Assembly (NCBI GenBank): GCA_001600495.1
Contig: BCKE01000020.1
Location: 500,418-523,207, forward strand
Length of the DNA: 22,790 nucleotides
DNA from: Pilasporangium apinafurcum
Lineage: Eukaryota; Oomycota; Peronosporomycetes; Pythiales; Pythiaceae
Direction: 5' to 3'
Shown piece by piece: positions 17,648 to 22,790 of the stretch (position 1 is the stretch's first letter; each line of letters opens with the position of its first letter). Below the pieces are notes generated by a model. It did not search any database. It was not told the DNA's origin and saw only the letters and a program-made list of their open reading frames with translations. Both the position numbers and the translations under genes were made by a program.

Positions 17648-20032
17648 ATGGACAAAACGCCCCGAAAGCGCCACAAGGCGCACGATGTGAAGCATCTCCA
17701 TGTGGATACGTCCACGCCCAACGCCACAACCAAGGTAGATCCACACGATGACACCGTTGTGGACCATGTCGCAGTCGAGTTTATGAGTGCACGCGGGACG
17801 TTCTTGCTGATGATGGCGTTCCTCGTGTTTGCGGCGTTCGTACTTTTTGTGCTGACTGATATGACGTACCACCATCCACGGTCGTTCTTCACGGACGTCA
17901 TGCAGGAAGATGTGCAGACCGCTGCGATCTGGTTCTTGGTCGTCGCTATTCCGCTCACAAGCGCCTCGGCGTGGTTCCCCGAGTCGATCATCACGCATGA
18001 CCTCGGTCTCCACCCATCAGCAGCTGCGCCACCAATGACGCCTGTATCAACAGCTTCCACACCACGAAATCTCTCGTTCATGGGTAAAATCGCATTACGG
18101 TTCCGTCGAAACCCCAATTTCACCATTTACCAGACTGTCGGCTGGGCTTTGTATGCGCTATTTGTGACAGCGCTGCTAGTCTGTTCAAGTGAATCGCTGC
18201 CGTTTTGCCGTCTCGGATTCCGATCCAACTTGGCCGTAGCGGCATTCATGGCGGAAATGCTCATCATTTCGTCAGTTTTGGCACTCGAGCGCCGTCGTAA
18301 CCGTAATCGTAAGGCGAGACGCGATCGCTTCGTTGTCAGTCTCAATAATTTTAACAACATGTTGCTGCTTGTCGGTGCCACGATCCTCGCGGTTAGCTCG
18401 GAATACACTCGCCACCAGGGTGGTGAAGGAGCATTCCGGTACGCGTTGAGCACCGGCATTGGCTCCTTGACGCTCTTTGTCACGGCACTATTCAACACGT
18501 ATGGACTCGGCGGGCTGCTATCGACTAAAGAAGGCTGGACATTCTACCAACCGTTCACTGGCGGCGCTAAATTCATTCTCTTCCAGACAGTCTCGTGGAC
18601 GTGCTTTGGTGCGGGTGTGTTCCTGCAGGGTCTTTACCTGTTATCTATTTTAGTTGTCGAGATGGAGCTCTTCGTGGGGGCAATGGCAGTCGCTGGTGCA
18701 CTGTTCATCGTGGCTGAAATTGTGATGATGATGTCGCTTTTGGTATTCCGCAGCAGCTCGGCCAGTCCACGTTCGCGCGTCAATAATGAAGACAGCGAGC
18801 GTCCTCTATCGGTTCAAGACCAACCAGCGTCACACCCTATCGCAAGCTTCCGTGACCGCGTCCATGCATTTGCTGAGGAATGTCTTGGTGCTTTAATCAT
18901 CGGTGTGTTGGCCAATCTGCAATGGGTACCAAGCGCGCTCTTCTTCGTGTTGTATGGTATCACGACCTCATTGAGCCCTGGTGGCATCATGTTTTACTCG
19001 CTCATGACGACATTTGTCGAATTTTTGATGGTTGTCTCTCGCTCCATTGCCATTCATTTCTACTCTCAAGACACGAAGAAAGGACTCGCCGTCAGTCCCT
19101 ACCATGTCAAGTATGCGCTGCCGCGGGTGATCACAGGCATAATCCCTGGTATTATAACCTACCACCACTACATCAACAACCTCGATGGCCTGATCCCTGT
19201 GGCGGGACTCACGGTGTTTGTCTACATCTATGAGTTCACATACCGCGGCAACCCACAGCACACAGGCTGCCGAATGAAGAAACATTGGCTTACGGACAGA
19301 AGCCGCATCATAGATGTCGTGGAGAAATATTTTGATGGAAAACTGATTCGTACAGTGCCACTTGATCCAAACGAGCACTATATTATGAGTTTCCATCCAC
19401 ATGGTATCATGCCGACGTCAATCATGTGGCTGCAGTTCAATGACCAATGGAAGACACTTTTCCCGAACATTCACGCACACATCTTGACCGCGAGTGTATT
19501 GCATCAGATCCCGCTTGCTCGCGACGTGCTACAATTCTTTGGCTCGCGTGAAGTGACACGCCAGGCGTTTGTATCGACGCTGCAGGAGAAAGAAAGCGTT
19601 CTGTTGGTACCTGGAGGGCAAGCAGAAATGCTGGAGCAGCAATCAAACCAGAAAGAAGTCCGTGTGCATACGCACCATAAAGGCTTCATCCGACTGGCAA
19701 TCGAGCACGGCGTGCCACTCGTGCCGATTTTGAGCTTTAAAGAAGGCGAGACGATGGACAACATCCGTGCGCCAATGGTACAGCGTTGGTTTGTCAAAAA
19801 GCTCGCATTCCCGTTCCCGTACTTCCCCTATGGACGCTTGCTGCTACCAATTCCTCGTAAGACCAACATCACGATCGCCATTGGCGCTCCCCTAAGTGTG
19901 CAACAAATCACATCGCCGACTGCAGAAGATATCGATCGCGTGCATGCAAAATACTTTGATGCCCTGAAGGAAATGTTTGAGCAACACAAGGACGAAGCTG
20001 GTTGCGGTGACTACAAACTTGTCCTGCTATGA
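17648..20032 (+). CDS. DGAT2-type acyltransferase with large polytopic N-terminal membrane region
   Basis: This intronless 794-aa gene ends in a DAGAT-family domain (about 540-794). That family transfers acyl-CoA to diacylglycerol or related acceptors in the ER and at lipid droplets, making triacylglycerol or wax esters. Signature motifs are HPHG at 583-586 in YIMSFHPHG, LLVPGGQAE at about 652-660, and the conserved HKGF(I)RLAIEHG segment. DGAT2 enzymes are usually 330-390 aa with one or two membrane spans. Here about 490 extra residues precede the domain, with ten or more hydrophobic spans (roughly 50-72, 92-110, 163-182, 194-213, 237-251, 266-285, 308-366, 412-440, 446-470, 494-530). Two blocks inside resemble each other: FTIYQTVGW at 158 and FILFQTVSW at 309, each followed by an AVA..AE.....SL-type helix. 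The start at 17648 is the first ATG and is followed by a basic soluble segment. Acceptor specificity cannot be read from the sequence. Confidence 0.9.
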   Translation: MDKTPRKRHKAHDVKHLHVDTSTPNATTKVDPHDDTVVDHVAVEFMSARGTFLLMMAFLVFAAFVLFVLTDMTYHHPRSFFTDVMQEDVQTAAIWFLVVAIPLTSASAWFPESIITHDLGLHPSAAAPPMTPVSTASTPRNLSFMGKIALRFRRNPNFTIYQTVGWALYALFVTALLVCSSESLPFCRLGFRSNLAVAAFMAEMLIISSVLALERRRNRNRKARRDRFVVSLNNFNNMLLLVGATILAVSSEYTRHQGGEGAFRYALSTGIGSLTLFVTALFNTYGLGGLLSTKEGWTFYQPFTGGAKFILFQTVSWTCFGAGVFLQGLYLLSILVVEMELFVGAMAVAGALFIVAEIVMMMSLLVFRSSSASPRSRVNNEDSERPLSVQDQPASHPIASFRDRVHAFAEECLGALIIGVLANLQWVPSALFFVLYGITTSLSPGGIMFYSLMTTFVEFLMVVSRSIAIHFYSQDTKKGLAVSPYHVKYALPRVITGIIPGIITYHHYINNLDGLIPVAGLTVFVYIYEFTYRGNPQHTGCRMKKHWLTDRSRIIDVVEKYFDGKLIRTVPLDPNEHYIMSFHPHGIMPTSIMWLQFNDQWKTLFPNIHAHILTASVLHQIPLARDVLQFFGSREVTRQAFVSTLQEKESVLLVPGGQAEMLEQQSNQKEVRVHTHHKGFIRLAIEHGVPLVPILSFKEGETMDNIRAPMVQRWFVKKLAFPFPYFPYGRLLLPIPRKTNITIAIGAPLSVQQITSPTAEDIDRVHAKYFDALKEMFEQHKDEAGCGDYKLVLL

Positions 20033-20079
20033 GAGCAAACGTACGCACTCAAGCTCACTGCACGTATACCATTTTATAT

Positions 20080-20105
20080 AAAGGCTGTACATACAGACAG
20101 CCTTT
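20080..20105. other. 9-bp-stem hairpin between two convergent genes
   Basis: AAAGGCTGT (20080-20088) and ACAGCCTTT (20097-20105) form a perfect 9-bp stem with an 8-nt loop. It sits 48 bp after the DGAT2-like stop and 119 bp from the stop of the opposing ankyrin gene. Being an inverted repeat, it would fold in both 3'UTRs if both transcripts reach it. A role in 3'-end formation or mRNA stability is inference. Confidence 0.5.
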
Positions 20106-20223
20106 GCATTTATTGATGGCCTTTTGGTACAGTAGATGAAAACGAAACAGAAATAAACAGAGAAAAACACCATTTTCATTGACAAAACCTTCAAATTCAT
20201 CATCACCACGACATTGTTTGGTT

Positions 20224-22040
20224 TTACTTCTTAAGAATATCGCTGAGGGCTTCGAATCGGTCTCGACGTTGGGATTGGTCCGGATATCGCTTCCACACGT
20301 CTTCAATAACGGCAATCCTTTTACTGAGATCTGATGGCACAGCACGATTATATTTTTCAGCATATTGGTGCCAGATCGTAGGGGGAAAGAATGCCGTGTA
20401 TGCCAACAGGATGCAATATCTCCATTGCGCCAAGCTTCTCTCCCATGCCTCCAATAATTTCGAATTGGTTGGTGCCTCATTGAGCTGAACTGATGCCTCC
20501 TGCACTTCATCGTAGACTGTTGAAAACGCAGCTTCACAGGAAATGGCATTGTAGAAAGATGCGTCAAACGGCGGTAGTGACGCGTTCCACGCGATTAGCG
20601 GCTTCTGCAAAGCTGGTGGTAGTTCAGAAGGATCCTCTCCACCTACGACAGCAGTCTGCGCAGAGGCACTTGGGGTTAAGTTTGGCGCCACGAACTGTTG
20701 CATGAATGTGATGCATTCGTGATTGTCTGGCGAAATGCAGTCGAAAGCAGTTCTTCCAAGCTACAAGGCATACAGTCAAGCATAAATACATAGAGTATAC
20801 TCCTCAGTTCGTGAAAGCTAGGCCAGATAGCTATTTACCGAGTTGGTGATGGTGACATTGACTTTTTTGCTAGTCATCATTTCTTGCAGCATCGCGACTG
20901 AAACCTTGTAATTCTCGCACAAGTAATGCAACGGGGTGTTTCCGATCTATAATCATCGAAGTATCATAGGACACTTTAGTTAATGAAGAACAAGAGATAT
21001 CAGTATGTCCAGGCTCACATTGTTCTGAATGTTGGGATTGGCTTTATGTTGCAGAGCTGTCTTAACCATCGCCGCAGTCACAGCATTGTTTTGGCAGAGA
21101 TAGTGGAACGGAGTTGCTTGAAACTGTATAAACAAAGAGAAGAAGAGAAACAAATAAGTTATTTGGTCGTCACGAACGCATATGTGTCACAAATAAAGGC
21201 ACAAACCTGGTTTTTAATGTTTGGATTTGCATTGACGGATAAGATGGCAGTAAGCATAGGCTCTGTGAGGGAGCTATTCTCAGCCAGATAATGTAGCGGA
21301 ACATTCCCATCCTACATCCAAGTCAAAGGTTAAGATCATCATGTATAGGATATTATCACGATTCAATTAAATGCAATAACCTCATCGACAGCATTGACAT
21401 TCGCACGTGATGATAGCAATGTTTGCAAGGCACGCTCTGTGATGGTATCGTTCTCGCACAATAGATGGAGTGCGGTTTTCTTCCTGTCCTGTGTTGATAC
21501 GAAAAGCAGAGAAGTACATGCAAAAAGCATAAACCTTCAGTCCATCTCTTTCAAAAAGGATCATACATAGGAGTGATGATCATTTTCAAAATGTATACAC
21601 ACATAAACGTACAGTCGTTTGTAATCCAGCATCGGCTCTTGCGTGAAGAAGTCGGTCCAGACTGGCACTGATATCAGCTTCACCATACGCGCTGCTTTTC
21701 ATTTTGCACAGCAAATGTAGAGCACTCCAGCCATTCTGCAATACAACAGTTTATACCACCATAGCTTGAGTATAATATCAAGAAAAGAAAGAGAAATAAT
21801 ACTAAACAAAACCTCGTCGACGGCATTAACATCAATCCCAAATTGAAGCAATAGCGCGATCGCATTAGCTCGCACATCGTTTTCAACCGATCGATTTTCG
21901 CAGAGGAACTGCAACGGTGTCCAGCCGTCTAGCACAAGATTTTTCTCGTCACTGCATCCAGCGAGCGCGCTCTCAAGACGCTTGAGATCAGAGGAACCCT
22001 GCACTTCGTCCCACAGCAATGCTACCTTCTTCCCCGTCAT
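20224..22040 (-). CDS. Ankyrin-repeat protein, about one repeat per exon
   Basis: Seven exons are reconstructed on the minus strand: 22040-21813, 21735-21613, 21488-21381, 21311-21207, 21123-21019, 20946-20839 and 20760-20224 (437 aa). The introns (77, 124, 69, 83, 72, 78 nt) are all phase 0. Donors are partly weak (GTTTTG, GTTATT, GTTTGT). Exons 2-6 encode 41, 36, 35, 35 and 36 residues, each one ankyrin repeat with the core xTPLHYLCEN and ending near ANPNI or ANVNA. Exon 1 ends with the first repeat (GWTPLQFLCEN, from residue 39), and exon 7 opens with a partial one (LGRTAFDCI). The remaining C-terminal 150 residues begin with an Ala/Pro-rich linker. A Trp/Tyr-rich helical domain (AWNASLPPFDASFY ... 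EAWERSLAQWRY) follows that I do not recognise. Ankyrin repeats mediate protein binding; the partner is unknown. No signal peptide or membrane span is seen. Confidence 0.87.
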
Positions 22041-22585
22041 GATCTTATTTTCTTCCTCTTTTCAACATTCCAATATTGTAAGATCATATCTGATTGGTTA
22101 AAATTAAATACAAAAAATGCCAGTTATCTGCCACTTGCCAATTATTTCCTGTTTTTTTTACCAATCATATCACCTCACTCATTGCCTATGCTTTTTTGTT
22201 TATGACAACCAATCCGCGAGTCAACAAGGCCGATTTTCAGGGTGTAGCGTTTCTGAAGTTTCATATACGATTATTGGACAAAATTTAAATTATTAAACTT
22301 TTATTGGCTGAAATTAGGATAGCTTGGAGGACGTTGGTGAGCAGAGATTGTGACGATCGCTGGCTTTACAAGACTCTTATTAGACGAGAATCGTTTCTAG
22401 GCGTTCCGATTGGTTGAAATACGGGAACTTCGTAGGATGTTGACGGGCAGAGGTGGTAACTTGATGGCAAAATGAAAACCAAATTAGATGGAGGACTAGT
22501 TCACTAGCACTACCTCTGAGCTTCCTTTGAATACATGTTTTCCTAATCTGATTACGATCATCTTTCTACTTTCTTCCTTTACATA
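22041..22585. promoter_or_regulatory. CCAAT-rich upstream region of the ankyrin gene
   Basis: No gene is visible in these 545 bp. CCAAT occurs at 22070-22074, 22138-22142, 22161-22165 and 22209-22213, and the inverse ATTGG at 22093, 22273, 22303 and 22409. Eight copies within about 345 bp is dense. Several ATTGG copies extend as ATTGG-N2-RAAAT, as before other genes in this window. The region may serve the ankyrin gene and an unseen rightward gene. Binding by the NF-Y (HAP) complex is the usual meaning of CCAAT boxes, inferred here. Confidence 0.45.
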
Positions 22586-22790
22586 CAGTGACTCACAAAA
22601 GTGTTAAAGTGTTTTGCATTTTTGTATTTGCGAGTTCATAACTTTTTCAAATCAAGTCGAATCAATATGAAAATTGGCTCAATATTAGATGATTATCTTG
22701 TATATATGTAGCAAAAATTATAGGCTGAGACATGTAGCGGTTGATGAGATATGAAGACTAGAACATATCAGTTTCATTTTAACACTTTTG
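22586..22790. mobile_element. End of a Tc1/mariner-type element, probably a MITE truncated by the window edge
   Basis: A TA dinucleotide (22584-22585) is followed by CAGTGACTCACAAAAGTG, typical of a Tc1/mariner terminal inverted repeat with TA target. The last 12 bases of the window, TTAACACTTTTG (22779-22790), are the exact reverse complement of CAAAAGTGTTAA at 22596-22607, and the match extends inward to 15 of 16. A non-autonomous element of about 215 bp, ending some 10 bp past the window, would explain this. No transposase reading frame is present between the arms. Confidence 0.6.

Noticed and set aside
17488-18126. 212-codon minus-strand frame near the DGAT2-like start
   Set aside because: It is antisense to the confirmed acyltransferase reading frame and its composition shows no domain.
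1-22790. CRISPR arrays, bacterial defence loci or operons
   Set aside because: No regularly spaced repeats or clustered prokaryote-type genes occur. The only nuclease-system trace is the Fanzor relic.

Overview
This is a eukaryotic, gene-dense window. Coding exons are interrupted by short introns (about 69-124 nt, mostly 70-90, GT...AG), and there is no operon structure. The protein set fits an oomycete: a tandem-GAF cyclic nucleotide phosphodiesterase, Miro, a TBC/ankyrin/zinc protein, a DGAT2-type acyltransferase, a Fanzor remnant and a Tc1/mariner-like end. A compact oomycete such as an Albugo-like species is my guess; that assignment is inference.

Layout: a partial tRNA at the left edge (minus) is followed by AT-rich intergenic DNA with a perfect 75-bp tandem duplication. 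A single-exon 1155-aa phosphodiesterase follows (2080-5547, +). Next comes a decayed C-terminal piece of a Fanzor (TnpB-related RNA-guided nuclease), with a strongly structured segment just after its stop codon (6191-6683). Two tandem paralogous genes (6906-8397 and 8751-10359, +) encode an unrecognised protein type: an N-terminal helical, Myb/SANT-like block plus a C-terminal coiled coil. I reconstruct one intron in each.

The central part holds a divergent pair. A five-exon TBC-domain RabGAP fused to ankyrin repeats and two Cys-rich clusters (14216-11373, -) faces a seven-exon mitochondrial Rho GTPase, Miro (14531-16982, +), across 314 bp rich in CCAAT-type elements. The right part holds an intronless 794-aa DGAT2-type acyltransferase with a large polytopic N-terminal region (17648-20032, +). 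It converges on a seven-exon ankyrin protein in which nearly every exon is one repeat (22040-20224, -). Between the two 3' ends lies a 9-bp-stem hairpin. The window closes with a CCAAT-rich region and the end of a probable Tc1/mariner-type MITE.

The genes do not form one pathway. They cover cyclic-nucleotide signalling, membrane traffic (RabGAP), mitochondrial motility (Miro) and storage-lipid synthesis. The most interesting items are the Fanzor remnant with its structured 3' flank, the unknown tandem gene pair, the polytopic DGAT2 fusion, and an extended motif (ATTGG-N2-RAAA) shared by several upstream regions. All splice junctions were placed by eye from GT/AG sites, reading frame and domain continuity.
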